Origin: Flavobacterium selenitireducens
GTDB lineage: Bacteria; Bacteroidota; Bacteroidia; Flavobacteriales; Flavobacteriaceae
NCBI RefSeq assembly: GCF_014748335.1
Contig: NZ_JAAVIY010000003.1
Coordinates: 186,001 to 250,000 of the forward strand
DNA: 64,000 nt
Direction of reading: 5' to 3'
The notes below the pieces were generated by a model. That model was not told the origin of the DNA. It worked only from the letters and a program-made list of their open reading frames with translations, and did no database searches. Numbering within the stretch: position 1 is the stretch's first letter; each line of letters opens with the position of its first letter. Both the position numbers and the translations under genes were made by a program. Below, in pieces: positions 44,302-54,856 of this stretch.

Positions 44302-46746
44302 TTATTCCCTGTAAAATACCCGCTTTACCCGTTGGGAAATGCTTGTGAGTATTTCATATGGAATAGTTTCCAGTTTTTGGGCCATGTAAATGACCGTCGG
44401 ATTTTCACCGAATATCACAACCGGGTCGCCCTCCTTGCACGTAATTCCCGTCACGTCCACCATTAGCATGTCCATACAGACGCTTCCCGTGATCGGCGCC
44501 TTCTTTCCATTGATGTTCACATATCCGGCGCCTCTTCCCCAATGACGTGAAATCCCGTCGGCATAACCGATTGGAATCGTCGCGATCCGGGTTTCGTGTT
44601 CAGCTATGAAACGACGGCCATAACCTACGCTGTCGCCTGTCGGGATGGTGCGTATCTGAGAAATGATCGATTTTAAAGTGCCGACGTTTTCGAGATATTT
44701 CTGTTCCGATGCATCGTTTGAAATGCCGTAAAGCCCGATTCCCAAACGCACCATGTCGAATTGCGCCTCTCCATAATTGCTGATTCCGGAGGTGTTCAGG
44801 ATATGGCGTATCGGATCGATTTCGAGTTGGTCCATCATCAAAGACGACATTTTCTCAAACAATGCGATTTGCGATAGCGCGAATTCGTGATGCCGTAAGT
44901 CGTCGCTCGTGGCCATATGCGACAAAATGCTTTTGACCTTTACCGATTTGTGATGCCTGAGTATCGCAATCAACTCGGCCAATTGCGGTTCCTGGAAACC
45001 CAAACGGTGCATGCCCGTGTCGAGTTTGATATGGATCGGATAGTGCTCCAGTTTTTTGTCGTTCGCAATTTTGAGAAAAGCATCAAGACCTTTTAAACTG
45101 TAAATTTCGGGCTCGAGCCCGTGTTGGATGATAGAGGCAAAACTTGTCGATTCGGGATTCATCACCATTATCGGAAGTGAGATGCCCTGGGTTTTGAGCG
45201 CGATGCCCTCATCGGCGAAAGCCACACCGAGATAATCGACCTTGTGATGCTCGAGCAGACGCGCGATCTCGATACCGCCGTTTCCATATCCGAACGCTTT
45301 GACCATCACCATCATTTTGGTTCCGGGATCTAATTTCGATCGGAAAAAATTAAGATTGTGCGAAATCGCGTTGAGGTTGATTTCGAGAACGGTTTCGTGT
45401 GTTTTTTCTTCCAATAAGGCAACCACTTTCTCAAACCGGAACTGTCGCGCGCCTTTGACGAGGATCGTCTCATTTCCGAAATTCAACGTGTCGAACGCGG
45501 CCAGGAATTCATTTGTGGTATCGAACGTGATGCAGTTAACGAACTTGTTTTTGAATGCCGAAATGGTTTCCCCGATTCCGATCACGCGGTTGATCTTATT
45601 GGAAATCACGAGTTGTGAAACCCGCGAATACAGTTCTTCGTTGGTCAATCCGGATTGGAAAATGTCCGATAAGATCAGTGTTTTTTTCTTGTGCTGCTTT
45701 TGGGTCTCGAGAAAGTCCAAGGCAATTTTCAGCGACTGGAAATCGGAACTGTAACTGTCGTCGATCACGGTCGAATTGTAGATTCCGTTTTTGACTTTAA
45801 GCCGCATTTCTACAGGAAAAAGCATCGAAATACGACTCTTGATCACATCGTTTTCGTATCCCAGATGCAGCAAAACCATGAGGCAATGCACCGCGTTTTC
45901 TACCGATGCGTCGTCGCGGAACGGAATCACGACCTCGAAGGCGCGCTCGTTCCAGGTCACGAGAATGGAAGTGTGTTCGCCCGAAATTCTTCTCTCGAGG
46001 TAAACATCGGCGGTTTCATCTTTGAAACTCCACGAAAATCGTTTCGTAACGGACGGAATGAACGCTTCGATCGTCTTGTTTAGATTGTAAATCAGCAAAT
46101 CCGAATGCTTGAACAGCTTGAGTTTTTCCTTGATTTTTTGGGCGATGTTCGAGAAACCTTCGTCGTGGGCCGACCCGATGTTCGTCAGGATTCCGATCGT
46201 AGGCGCAATGATGGGCTCGAGTTTTTCCATTTCGGAAACCGTGGAAATTCCCGCCTCGAATATGCCGATATTGTGTTTTTCGTTTATCGAAATGACCGAA
46301 AGCGGTACGCCTACCTGGGAATTGTAACTTTTCGGGCTCCTGATGATGTTGAAGTCGGGGCCGAGCAAAAAGTTAAGCCATTCTTTGATGATGGTCTTGC
46401 CATTGCTTCCCGTGATTCCGATGACCGGAAATTTGAAATGGTTGCGATACCAGGTCGCGAATTGCTGCAAAGCTGCGAGCGTGTTGGGTACGACGAGAAA
46501 ATTGGCCTGGTTCTTAACGTCGTCCGGAATGTAGGAAACTACGAAATTCACGACTCCGATGTCGATGAGTTCGCCTATGTAATTGTGGGCGTCGTTGTTT
46601 GGGCCGGAAAGCGCGAAAAACAAAGTCTCCGAGCCGTTTTGCAGCGACCTGCTGTCAATGGAAATGTGGGAAATGTCGGCAGCGTCGAATTCCCCGACCC
46701 ATTTGGCGCCAATGACGGGAATGATATTTTTTAAAGTCACGATCAA
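44302..46746 (-). CDS. fused MurF ligase and alanine racemase
   Basis: 814 residues. Residues 1-450 are Mur[10 protein letters not shown] is the ATP loop, and [10 protein letters not shown] is a family motif; it adds D-Ala-D-Ala to the UDP-MurNAc-tripeptide. From about 455 to the end is a PLP-type alanine racemase: pyridoxal Lys in [10 protein letters not shown] near residue 483 and substrate-binding [21 protein letters not shown]. This fusion is a hallmark of Bacteroidetes. It supplies both D-Ala and its ligation. Overlaps the tdk stop/start by 4 bp, so tdk and murF-alr are one transcript. Confidence 0.95.
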   Translation of the reverse strand: MIVTLKNIIPVIGAKWVGEFDAADISHISIDSRSLQNGSETLFFALSGPNNDAHNYIGELIDIGVVNFVVSYIPDDVKNQANFLVVPNTLAALQQFATWYRNHFKFPVIGITGSNGKTIIKEWLNFLLGPDFNIIRSPKSYNSQVGVPLSVISINEKHNIGIFEAGISTVSEMEKLEPIIAPTIGILTNIGSAHDEGFSNIAQKIKEKLKLFKHSDLLIYNLNKTIEAFIPSVTKRFSWSFKDETADVYLERRISGEHTSILVTWNERAFEVVIPFRDDASVENAVHCLMVLLHLGYENDVIKSRISMLFPVEMRLKVKNGIYNSTVIDDSYSSDFQSLKIALDFLETQKQHKKKTLILSDIFQSGLTNEELYSRVSQLVISNKINRVIGIGETISAFKNKFVNCITFDTTNEFLAAFDTLNFGNETILVKGARQFRFEKVVALLEEKTHETVLEINLNAISHNLNFFRSKLDPGTKMMVMVKAFGYGNGGIEIARLLEHHKVDYLGVAFADEGIALKTQGISLPIMVMNPESTSFASIIQHGLEPEIYSLKGLDAFLKIANDKKLEHYPIHIKLDTGMHRLGFQEPQLAELIAILRHHKSVKVKSILSHMATSDDLRHHEFALSQIALFEKMSSLMMDQLEIDPIRHILNTSGISNYGEAQFDMVRLGIGLYGISNDASEQKYLENVGTLKSIISQIRTIPTGDSVGYGRRFIAEHETRIATIPIGYADGISRHWGRGAGYVNINGKKAPITGSVCMDMLMVDVTGITCKEGDPVVIFGENPTVIYMAQKLETIPYEILTSISQRVKRVFYRE

Positions 46747-47378
46747 CGGTTGGGTTCTTTTCGATGCGGATCCTCAGGTGAAGTGTCCGGATGTTCGTTG
46801 TTCTTCCACATGGCCGAAAAAAAAGCCGCTCGGCTCAACGGTTCGTATTCTTCGGTTTCCCCTAGCAAGACCAGGCGCTCGGAATCTGATTTACGGAACG
46901 AATAATTGGCGAGGTTTCCGGTTCTCGTACAAACGGCGTGCACTTTCGTCACGTATTCGGCAGTCGCCATCAAAGCCGGCATCGGCCCAAATGGATTGCC
47001 TTTGAAATCCATGTCGAGCCCGGCAACGATAACCCGGATTCCCTGGTTGGCCAAATCGTTGCAAACGCGCACGATCTCATCGTCGAAAAACTGGGCCTCG
47101 TCTATTCCGACAACATCGCAACCCATGGCCAAAATCGCAATATTGGCCGCAGCGGGAACCGGCGTCGACCTGATTTCATTAGAGTCGTGGGAAACAACCA
47201 TTTCTTCGTGGTAACGTGTGTCGATGGCCGGCTTGAAAATCTCGACTTTTTGTTTGGCGAACTGGGCGCGTCTCAAACGTCGGATCAATTCTTCGGTCTT
47301 GCCCGAAAACATCGAACCGCAAATGACTTCTATCCAGCCGAATTGTTCTTTGTGGTTAACTGTATTTTCGAGAAACAT
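46743..47378 (-). CDS. tdk: thymidine kinase
   Basis: 211 residues. P-loop [14 protein letters not shown] near residue 22, lasso/catalytic Glu in DEAQFF, and a zinc-type Cys region ([13 protein letters not shown]). Salvages thymidine to dTMP. The last 20 residues are an unconserved hydrophilic tail. Upstream gene of the MurF-Alr pair; the overlap is 4 bp. Confidence 0.95.
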   Translation of the reverse strand: MFLENTVNHKEQFGWIEVICGSMFSGKTEELIRRLRRAQFAKQKVEIFKPAIDTRYHEEMVVSHDSNEIRSTPVPAAANIAILAMGCDVVGIDEAQFFDDEIVRVCNDLANQGIRVIVAGLDMDFKGNPFGPMPALMATAEYVTKVHAVCTRTGNLANYSFRKSDSERLVLLGETEEYEPLSRAAFFSAMWKNNEHPDTSPEDPHRKEPNR

Positions 47379-47564
47379 TTCGTAATTTTCGCAGTGTAAA
47401 TGAAACGGTTTTCTTTAATTTGCGGGAGCGGAAACCGTCGTGAAATTGTCTGTTTAACGCATTAGGCGTCGTTTTCAAAAGTAGAAAAATTTTGCGTAGG
47501 AATGCTTGCGCGCCCAAAAAATCCAAGTTAAGATTACGTCTTACCACATCATAATCTCCCAGTC

Positions 47565-48800
47565 ATGAAAAAAAAGCTCGAAGCCGAACTTATCAGCCTT
47601 GCACACCGAATTTTACAGCTCAAGAATAAACAAGACATCGCGGTTTTGCAGGAAGAGGCGCGAAAATTATACGAGAAATTGTCTGTGTTGCGCTTCGTGG
47701 ACGAGAATTTTGCCGAAGCCAGGCCTACGATCGGTCAGGCCGAAGTCGAGGAGAAGCTCGAGCAGTCTTTCGATTATGACAAAAAGGTGGTGATTGGGGA
47801 AATTCCGTCAGAAGAGGAACTCGAAGAGGAACCGGGTGCGGAAAAAGTGTCCGAACTCGTCGGGAATCTGGCGGCTTCAAAATCAGTATCAGACGAGCCG
47901 TTCGAATCAGAAAAAAATCCGGACGAAAACGCAGATGAAAAAGCCGGCAATGCGTCCGAAATGGAAGCAGAAGTACCGTCAGGTGAAGAATTAGAAGTGG
48001 CTCCGGAGGCGGAAACCAGTGAAGCATCTCACGAAAGAACATCGGATGAAACACCACAAGCCGGATCTGAAGAATCTGACGAAACAGTAGAATCGCCAAC
48101 ACTTGAAGAAGGCAAGGAATTCGTCCAGCCTGAAGTTTCGGAAGAAATCAAATTTGCCGAAGAAGCCAACCGCGCCAGTGAAATGTTTTGGGACAAAAGC
48201 GAAAGTGGGTCACAAACCGTCGCAGCCGAAGATATCAATACGGAAGTTCCGGCCAATTCCAGCCAGGACGATGTGTTCCTGCCGAAATTCGAATTGAGTT
48301 TCGACGACAAGTCTGACGAAAAGCCGAGTGAAGATACACCGGCTCCGACTTTCACGTTCGACGACCTGCTCGGAAAAGATTATGCCGATCCTGTATTCGT
48401 GAAGCCGGAAGAGCTTGAAAAATCGATAGAGACGCAAAAATTGTTGGATGCCCAGGATCCGGCATCGGATGCAAACAGCGAGGTTATTCCCATCACGCGC
48501 TCGTTCGACAAATCCAACGTCATTCCGCTGAACAAAGACGAAAGAGGCGTGACGCTTAACGACAAGCTTTCAAAAGGGATTACGATTGGGCTCAACGACC
48601 GCATCGCGTTCATGAAACAATTGTTCAACAATTCCAGCGAAGATTACAACCGCGTGCTTTCGCAACTGATCACATTCGACAATTACACCGACGCCAAGGA
48701 TTTCATCGACACAATGGTCAAGCCGGATTACGACAATTGGGCCGGGAAAGAGGAATACGAGCAACGTTTCCTGGAAATCGTCGAAAAGCGCTTTCAATAA
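47565..48800 (+). CDS. acidic coiled-coil protein, unknown
   Basis: 411 residues. An N-terminal coiled coil (LEAELISLAHRILQLKNKQDIAVLQEEARKLY; about 4-50) leads to a long acidic low-complexity region (Glu/Asp/Ser/Ala, about 60-290). The C-terminal 75 residues are the conserved part: LNDRIAFMKQLFNNSSEDYNRV, FDNYTDAKDFIDTMV, and an acidic end. This architecture recurs in Bacteroidetes; I know of no function. Directly abuts rsmI (0 bp), so cotranslated. Confidence 0.75.
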   Translation: MKKKLEAELISLAHRILQLKNKQDIAVLQEEARKLYEKLSVLRFVDENFAEARPTIGQAEVEEKLEQSFDYDKKVVIGEIPSEEELEEEPGAEKVSELVGNLAASKSVSDEPFESEKNPDENADEKAGNASEMEAEVPSGEELEVAPEAETSEASHERTSDETPQAGSEESDETVESPTLEEGKEFVQPEVSEEIKFAEEANRASEMFWDKSESGSQTVAAEDINTEVPANSSQDDVFLPKFELSFDDKSDEKPSEDTPAPTFTFDDLLGKDYADPVFVKPEELEKSIETQKLLDAQDPASDANSEVIPITRSFDKSNVIPLNKDERGVTLNDKLSKGITIGLNDRIAFMKQLFNNSSEDYNRVLSQLITFDNYTDAKDFIDTMVKPDYDNWAGKEEYEQRFLEIVEKRFQ

Positions 48801-49478
48801 ATGGGCAAGTTATTTCTTGTCCCGACGCCCATCGGCAATCTCGAGGACATGACCTTTCGCGCGATCCGGGTGCTCAAGGAAGCCGATCTGATCCTGGCCG
48901 AAGACACGCGCAATTCAGGGAAACTTTTAAAGCATTTTGACATCGGGACGCATATGATTTCGCATCACATGCACAACGAACACAAAACCGTCGAGCAACT
49001 CGTCGCGCGCATGAAATCAGGGGAAACTTTCGCGCTGATTTCAGATGCGGGAACGCCTGCCATTTCAGATCCCGGATTTTTGCTCACACGCGCGTGCGTC
49101 GAAAATGGAGTCGAAGTGGAATGTCTGCCCGGAGCAACGGCTTTTGTGCCGGCTCTCGTAAATTCCGGTTTGCCGAACGACAAGTTTGTATTCGAAGGTT
49201 TTTTGCCGGAAAAGAAAGGCCGACAAACGCGATATTTGGCGTTGGCCGAAGAAACGCGTACGATGATTTTCTACGTGTCGCCTCACAAACTTCTCAAGAC
49301 ATTAGGCGAATTCGCGCAATATTTCGGGGAAGACCGACAAGTTTCCGTTTCTCGCGAACTTTCAAAATTGCATGAAGAAACCGCTCGTGGAACGGCGTCG
49401 GAAGTGTTGAAGCACTTTGAGAACGGCACCGTCAAAGGCGAAATCGTGGCGGTCGTAGCGGGAAAAACGGGTAAATAA
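48801..49478 (+). CDS. rsmI: 16S rRNA (cytidine1402-2'-O)-methyltransferase
   Basis: 225 residues. SAM-dependent TP-methylase fold: LVPTPIGNLEDMTFRAIRVL, then LAEDTRNSGKLLKH, SDAGTPAISDPGFLL and GRQTRYLALAEE. Methylates ribose of C1402 in 16S rRNA, near the decoding site. Full length. Starts immediately after the previous stop codon and converges on the adenine deaminase gene. Confidence 0.95.
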   Translation: MGKLFLVPTPIGNLEDMTFRAIRVLKEADLILAEDTRNSGKLLKHFDIGTHMISHHMHNEHKTVEQLVARMKSGETFALISDAGTPAISDPGFLLTRACVENGVEVECLPGATAFVPALVNSGLPNDKFVFEGFLPEKKGRQTRYLALAEETRTMIFYVSPHKLLKTLGEFAQYFGEDRQVSVSRELSKLHEETARGTASEVLKHFENGTVKGEIVAVVAGKTGK

Positions 49479-49495
49479 TGCACAAACGTGGTATG

Positions 49496-51121
49496 TTACG
49501 GTGCGCAGTTCAAATTTTGAAACCCGAACTTTTTTCCGCTGAACAAACCCAAATCACTTAGCTTTAAATCTGGGATTACCAGCAAAGCCATAAACGACAA
49601 CGTCATGAACGGCGCCTTCAACGTGCTTCCGAAATCCTTGGCCATGGCGTCAATCTCCTGATACAAACGCCCGGTTTCGACGCAATCCTTGTCGCTGATA
49701 ATGCCGGCGATCGGCAACGGCAGTACTTTTTTATTTGTGCCATCTACCGCGCAGACGCCGCCTTTATTTTCGATGATGAGGTTTACCGCCGCGCAGATTT
49801 CGTCGTCAGACACGCCAATGGCAATAATGTTGTGCGAATCGTGTGCGACCGAACCTGCGATCGCCCCTTTTTTCAAGCCGAAATTTTTGATGAACGCCAC
49901 GGCAGGCTTGACTTCACGATAGCGATTGACGACGACGATTTTCAGTATATCGTTCCCGATGTCAGAGACAAGCCTTCCGTCAGTTACCTTTGGCGCCAGA
50001 TGTAGTTCATTCGTGATGAGCTGGCCGTCAAGGGCTTCGATTACCCGGATTTTCGGCGATGTGGCGTCTACTTCGAAGTCTGCGATTTTTTTAGGGCCGA
50101 TAGCAAAATTATTCGGCTTGTCGAACTGAACGCTCTCAATGAACGACTTTCCGTTTTTAGCGACGAGTTTCCCGTCGATGTAGGTTTCGAGTACGTTAAA
50201 ATCGATGAGGTCCCCGACGACGATAAAATCCGCGGAAGCGCCGACCGTGAGACCACCAACGTTCATTCCGTAGTGGGAAACCGGATTCAGGCAGGCGACT
50301 TGCAGGACCTTGAAAACATCGATTCCTTTCGCGACAGCTCTTGCGCAGAGTCGGTTGATGTGACCGAGCAGCAGATCGTCAGGGTGTTTGTCATCCGAAC
50401 AGAACATCATGTTGCCGAAATTCTCGTCCAAAAGGTCGATCAAAGCGTCGAAATTTTTGGCCGCACTTCCTTCGCGTACGATCACTTTCATGCCGAGTTC
50501 AAGTTTTTCGGCGGCTTCGGCATATGTAAAACACTCGTGATCTGTAGTAATTCCGGCTGAAACGTATTTTTTTAGGTCATCGCCCACCAGTCCGGGAGCA
50601 TGCCCGTCTATCGGTTTGCCGAAATGTCGCGCCCATTCAAGCTTTTTGTGCACTTCCCGGTCGTCGAAAATTACGCCCGGATAGTTCATCATCTCGGCCA
50701 AATAGTAAATGTCGGGAGAGGAAAGCAGTTTGCGTACGCCTTCGGAATCAATAGTCGCACCCGCAGTTTCGAAAGTAGTAGCGGGTACGCAGGATGGCGC
50801 TCCAAAGTGAAACTTGAACGGTGTTTTTTTGCCGTTATCGATCATAAAAGCGACGCCGTCGGCACCGAGGACATTCGCTATTTCATGAGGATCGGAAACC
50901 GTGGCGACGGTGCCGTGCGTTACCGCGATTTTAGCGAATTCAGACGGAACCAGCATCGAGCTTTCGATATGGATATGGGCGTCGATAAATCCCGGAAGTA
51001 TGAATTGGTCAACATTGTGGTCGACTTCCGCAATAGCGATAATTTTGCCATCGGCTAGGTCAATCTCGCCTTTGAAAATTCTCCTGTTTTCAATGTCCAC
51101 TATCTTTCCCTGAATGCGCAT
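49496..51121 (-). CDS. ade: adenine deaminase
   Basis: 541 residues from ATG 51121 ([10 protein letters not shown]); an ORF start at 51169 adds 16 residues of unlikely leader. Amidohydrolase metal motif [11 protein letters not shown] near residue 65, then [12 protein letters not shown] and [12 protein letters not shown]-terminal region [15 protein letters not shown] and [16 protein letters not shown] are typical of Ade. Hydrolyses adenine to hypoxanthine in purine salvage. Convergent with rsmI. Confidence 0.93.
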   Translation of the reverse strand: MRIQGKIVDIENRRIFKGEIDLADGKIIAIAEVDHNVDQFILPGFIDAHIHIESSMLVPSEFAKIAVTHGTVATVSDPHEIANVLGADGVAFMIDNGKKTPFKFHFGAPSCVPATTFETAGATIDSEGVRKLLSSPDIYYLAEMMNYPGVIFDDREVHKKLEWARHFGKPIDGHAPGLVGDDLKKYVSAGITTDHECFTYAEAAEKLELGMKVIVREGSAAKNFDALIDLLDENFGNMMFCSDDKHPDDLLLGHINRLCARAVAKGIDVFKVLQVACLNPVSHYGMNVGGLTVGASADFIVVGDLIDFNVLETYIDGKLVAKNGKSFIESVQFDKPNNFAIGPKKIADFEVDATSPKIRVIEALDGQLITNELHLAPKVTDGRLVSDIGNDILKIVVVNRYREVKPAVAFIKNFGLKKGAIAGSVAHDSHNIIAIGVSDDEICAAVNLIIENKGGVCAVDGTNKKVLPLPIAGIISDKDCVETGRLYQEIDAMAKDFGSTLKAPFMTLSFMALLVIPDLKLSDLGLFSGKKFGFQNLNCAP

Positions 51122-51280
51122 CTTTAAAAGTTTTAGAATGGCAAAGTTGTAATTTTTCGCCTCACGCAACGCGATATTCGAGTCAAAATTTTATTAAATC
51201 GCGACCCTATTCGGATTGTGTTGCCTAACTTAATGGGTGAAATAATGTAATTCTCTGATTATTAACTTAATAAAACCGAT

Positions 51281-51784
51281 ATGGAAAGCCAGTATTTTAT
51301 GTCCTTCAATGTGGAAAAAGCCAATAAGAAGATTGTAGTGAAAAGGGAATTTGGATCGCGCCGGGAAATGGTTTGGAAGGCGTGGACCACTAGCGATGCG
51401 CTCGATAAGTGGTGGGCGCCAAAACCTTATAAAGCGATAACGGAAAGCATGGATTTTACCGTCGGTGGATTTTGGTTGTACTACATGCTCGGGCCGGAAG
51501 GCGACAGGCATTGGGCCCGCGTGGATTACCGGGCCATCAACCCTTTGAGCAGTTTTGCTGCTTACGATGCTTTTTGTGATGAAGAAGGAAATATAAACGG
51601 AGATTTGCCGCGTACGGTGTGGCATGTGGATTTTTCAGATAAAGGAAAATCAACCTTAGTCGAAATCGTGTTGGAATTCGATAAATTGGGCGATTTGGAG
51701 CAAACCCTCGAGATGGGTTTCCAGGAAGGCTTTACTATGGGATTGTCGAACTTGGACGAGTTACTGGAGAAGAAAGATGCCTGA
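51281..51784 (+). CDS. SRPBCC/AHSA1-like domain protein
   Basis: 167 residues. START-like (SRPBCC) fold: VKREFGSRREMVWKAWTTSDALDKWWAP is the AHSA1 opening, then TVGGFWLYYM and VWHVDFSDKGKSTLVEIVLEF, with the C-terminal helix GFQEGFTMGLSNLDELLEK. Binds hydrophobic ligands in a cavity; specific ligand unknown. Monocistronic. Confidence 0.85.
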   Translation: MESQYFMSFNVEKANKKIVVKREFGSRREMVWKAWTTSDALDKWWAPKPYKAITESMDFTVGGFWLYYMLGPEGDRHWARVDYRAINPLSSFAAYDAFCDEEGNINGDLPRTVWHVDFSDKGKSTLVEIVLEFDKLGDLEQTLEMGFQEGFTMGLSNLDELLEKKDA

Positions 51785-52190
51785 CAAGAGTAATCTGAAG
51801 TGAGAGGAATTGCTCTAGATGTAGACTCGAGAACGGATTTTTCGTAAAAAAGATTTGAGAGGAAAGTTTGGAGGAAACGGATGTTAATTGAGGCGTTCTG
51901 GGGCCCAGACCTAACAGATTTTTAAAATCTGTTAGGTCTCCGGAAAGTTCGCTTTTTTTGCCGGGAGTCGATTACAGTTTTTATGCCTTTTTTCTTAAAA
52001 TTGGATGGCGTATTCTTAAGACGTCAAAGGTTTTTACAATCTTGAGGTCTTCGCGTCCTGATATGTCCTAATTTTTTTACAACACCCACATTTTCCGATT
52101 TTTACACACCTGATTTCGCTTATTTTTTCTGTGCGCGTATTCCAAAATATCACTACATTTACGCCATCGACACCATTCAAATAGAAATAT
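51785..52190. other. intergenic region with palindrome
   Basis: 406 bp between the SRPBCC gene and recJ. No gene: frames are broken and low quality. Contains the second palindromic repeat (51907-51939). Near recJ the sequence TACATTTA (52154-52161) resembles a -7 element, about 30 bp before its start. Confidence 0.6.
51907..51939. repeat. perfect palindromic repeat, copy 2
   Basis: 16-bp perfect arms (AGACCTAACAGATTTT / AAAATCTGTTAGGTCT) around one T. Shares AGACCTAACA and its complement with the copy at 43684-43716, differing mainly in the inner arm. Confidence 0.75.
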
Positions 52191-53897
52191 ATGCGCTGGA
52201 CTTTTCCTCCCTCTGTCAATCCCCAAACTGTTGCTGAACTTTCCCGATCGCTAAGCGTGGAACCGCTCGTTGCGCAACTTCTCGTGCAAAGGGGCATTTC
52301 GACGTTTGACGAGGCCCGACTTTTTTTTCGACCCACTCTTTCAGATCTGCACGACCCTTTCCTGATGAAGGACATGGACAAAGCCGTGGCAAGGATAGAA
52401 AATGCGATTGAAAGTGGCGAAAATATCTTGGTTTTTGGCGATTATGATGTAGACGGCACAACGTCGGTCTCGATGATGGCGACTTACTTGAGAAGCCATT
52501 ATCCGCACGTTGCCACCTACATTCCAGATCGTTATGCCGAAGGTTACGGTATTTCGTACCAAGGCATCGACTATGCGGACGACAACGGCTGCACCTTGAT
52601 AATCGCGCTCGATTGCGGGATTAAATCGATAGACCACGTCGCGTATGCCAGACAGAAGGGAATCGATTTCATTATTTGCGACCACCATCGTCCCGGGAAC
52701 GAACTACCCGATGCGGTCGCCGTGCTCGATCCCAAGCGGGCCGACTGCGCTTATCCTTATGACGAACTTTGCGGTTGTGGCGTAGGATTCAAGTTGATAC
52801 AGGCCTTCGGAAGCAAAAAGGGCCAAACGACAGACGACCTGAAACCATACCTGGATCTTGTCGCAACGGCTATTGCCGCCGACATCGTTCCCATGACAGG
52901 TGAAAACAGGATATTGGCTAAATTCGGGCTTGAGGTCATAAATGAAAACCCTCGCCCCGGAATCAAAGCGCTTATTGCGAACGCGCGAAAGTCAAAGCTC
53001 GACATTACCGATGTCGTCTTTTTGCTCGCACCTCGTATAAATGCTGCCGGGCGAATACGTCACGGTCATCATGCGGTAGACCTTTTGACCGAAACCGATT
53101 TCCTGCTTGCCGAAAGATATGCTTCGGAGATTGAGACTTACAATATCGACCGCAAGACGTTAGACAAGCAAATCACGAGGGAAGCCCTTTATCAGATCGA
53201 AGCCAACGACGAACACGAGCACGCGGCGACAATTGTCTTTCAGAAGGATTGGCACAAAGGCGTTATCGGGATTGTGGCCTCGCGGCTCATCGAAACTTAT
53301 TACAGGCCGACATTGGTATTTACCAAATCAGGCGAAAAGCTCGCGGCCTCGGCTCGTTCGGTTCGCGGTTTTGACGTGTACAATGCCCTGGAAGCCTGTG
53401 CCGAACATCTTGAACAGTTTGGCGGACACATGTATGCCGCGGGATTGACCTTAAGAGAGGAAAACTACCCTTGTTTCAAGCAAGCTTTCGAGAAAGTGGT
53501 TTCGGAGACGCTGCATCCGGACCTGAAAACGCCGGAGCAATCTGTCGATGCGAAAATCGATCTTACCGACATTACGCCTAAATTTTTCAGGATTCTCAAG
53601 CAATTCGAGCCTTTCGGGCCGCAGAATATGACACCGGTTTTTCTCACAGACAACCTTTTCGACACTGGTTTTGCCCGTCAGATCGGTGAGGATAAAAAGC
53701 ACCTGAAGCTTTACGTCCGACAGGGCGATTCGGGCGGTATTGGCGCGGTTGGTTTCGGACTCGGGCCGAAGATTGATACCGTTAGAAACCAATCCGCCTT
53801 TGAAGGGCTGTATTGTATTGAGGAGAACGAATGGAACGGCGAGGTAAGTTTACAACTGAGGTTCAAGGACATACGGCCCAGTGAAATTCCAGGCTGA
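52191..53897 (+). CDS. recJ: single-strand-specific exonuclease RecJ
   Basis: 568 residues. DHH family: FGDYDVDGTTS near residue 84, IALDCGIKS, ICDHHRPG with the DHH signature, and downstream LLAPRINAAGRI (motif with RHGHHAVDLL), then DHHA1 and OB-like C-terminal region (ASARSVRGFDVYNALE). Digests 5' ends of single-stranded DNA in repair and recombination. Length fits. Start ATG 52191. Confidence 0.95.
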   Translation: MRWTFPPSVNPQTVAELSRSLSVEPLVAQLLVQRGISTFDEARLFFRPTLSDLHDPFLMKDMDKAVARIENAIESGENILVFGDYDVDGTTSVSMMATYLRSHYPHVATYIPDRYAEGYGISYQGIDYADDNGCTLIIALDCGIKSIDHVAYARQKGIDFIICDHHRPGNELPDAVAVLDPKRADCAYPYDELCGCGVGFKLIQAFGSKKGQTTDDLKPYLDLVATAIAADIVPMTGENRILAKFGLEVINENPRPGIKALIANARKSKLDITDVVFLLAPRINAAGRIRHGHHAVDLLTETDFLLAERYASEIETYNIDRKTLDKQITREALYQIEANDEHEHAATIVFQKDWHKGVIGIVASRLIETYYRPTLVFTKSGEKLAASARSVRGFDVYNALEACAEHLEQFGGHMYAAGLTLREENYPCFKQAFEKVVSETLHPDLKTPEQSVDAKIDLTDITPKFFRILKQFEPFGPQNMTPVFLTDNLFDTGFARQIGEDKKHLKLYVRQGDSGGIGAVGFGLGPKIDTVRNQSAFEGLYCIEENEWNGEVSLQLRFKDIRPSEIPG

Positions 53898-53982
53898 GCA
53901 CGTTCCGGTAATCTTTTGAAGCGTTGAAAATGACGCCTGAAGTTTTAACAGAAGAGTTATTTAGAACGGATTTAAATAATGT

Positions 53983-53990
53983 TATATTTG
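53983..53990 (+). promoter_or_regulatory. promoter -7 element
   Basis: TATATTTG fits TAnnTTTG and lies 25 bp before the ATG at 54015. No clear -33 TTG. Confidence 0.5.
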
Positions 53991-54014
53991 CGTCAAATGA
54001 CAATGTAACATCAC

Positions 54015-54368
54015 ATGAGACAAATCGCTCCTCTATATTTCAATGATTTCGGCACAGCATTTTACTGGAAAAAAGACGGTGAGATCCTTATGGATAAAGT
54101 CCAGGTAGTTTTTAAGGAAACGGGATTTCATTTTAACGAAATCGAACTTGAAACTTTCGCCAAGCTCATCGACGAAACATGTCGAAAGAATACATGCGAC
54201 GGTTGCGGCATGCGCCATCACTGTATGAAATTCTTGCTAAAAACGCCGGTTTCCCAGGTCGATCTCGCAGTTTCGCCTTATGAATTGGCCGAAATAAAAG
54301 ACTTGGTTCAGGGAACGTTGTTCAGGATGCGGTTACAGAAATTCGTTTTCGGGATCGGACGGAACTAA
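54015..54368 (+). CDS. small protein with four-Cys cluster, unknown
   Basis: 117 residues, no signal peptide or membrane helix. Residues 56-70 hold Cys56, Cys61, Cys64 and Cys70 (CRKNTCDGCGMRHHC), with nearby His, suitable for zinc or Fe-S binding. The rest is helical. Conserved-looking but unnamed; likely Bacteroidetes-specific. It overlaps the stop of the convergent gene by 4 bp. Confidence 0.7.
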   Translation: MRQIAPLYFNDFGTAFYWKKDGEILMDKVQVVFKETGFHFNEIELETFAKLIDETCRKNTCDGCGMRHHCMKFLLKTPVSQVDLAVSPYELAEIKDLVQGTLFRMRLQKFVFGIGRN

Positions 54369-54841
54369 CGTCGTGAATGATTGCGCTTCTCTGCCGGTGC
54401 AGGTTTCGGTTGAGCTGCCGGCTTCGGATCGTGTTTTTCTTCAAATGAAATGATGAAAACCTTGTATTGATCGACGTCTGTAGTTTCCAATGCTTTCGTC
54501 CGAACCAATTCAAAACTTTCCATCGCCTCTTTTTTGATATTTTTATCCGAGATGATTTTTTTGAATTTATCAGATGCTTCCTTGGCTGTCCGATTGCAAT
54601 AATTAACCCAGTTTTCCCCTTTTTTGATCTCGTCGGTAAAGTAATGCAGCCAATACAATTCGCAGGTTCCTTCCTCAAAAACATACTGGACCAAACCGCC
54701 TTCTATCCCAATCTGGAGTTTTCGCGCGGCTTCGATCACCTCAAGGAAATCCTCCTGTCGCCAACCGTATTCGCTGCCGCTTTGGATGCTTTTTTCGAGT
54801 AGCGATACGGGAAGCTTATTTTCAATAGGTTCGATAGACAT
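54365..54841 (-). CDS. hypothetical protein in queD-lpxH operon
   Basis: 158 residues, cytoplasmic. Mixed alpha/beta with many acidic residues (SEYGWRQEDFLEVIEAARKL near the start) and a Lys/Pro/Ala-rich low-complexity tail (KPAAQPKPAPAEK). No family recognised. It follows lpxH by 15 bp on the minus strand, so probably in the queD-lpxH transcript. Confidence 0.6.
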   Translation of the reverse strand: MSIEPIENKLPVSLLEKSIQSGSEYGWRQEDFLEVIEAARKLQIGIEGGLVQYVFEEGTCELYWLHYFTDEIKKGENWVNYCNRTAKEASDKFKKIISDKNIKKEAMESFELVRTKALETTDVDQYKVFIISFEEKHDPKPAAQPKPAPAEKRNHSRR

Positions 54842-54856
54842 CTTAGTTGCTTATTT

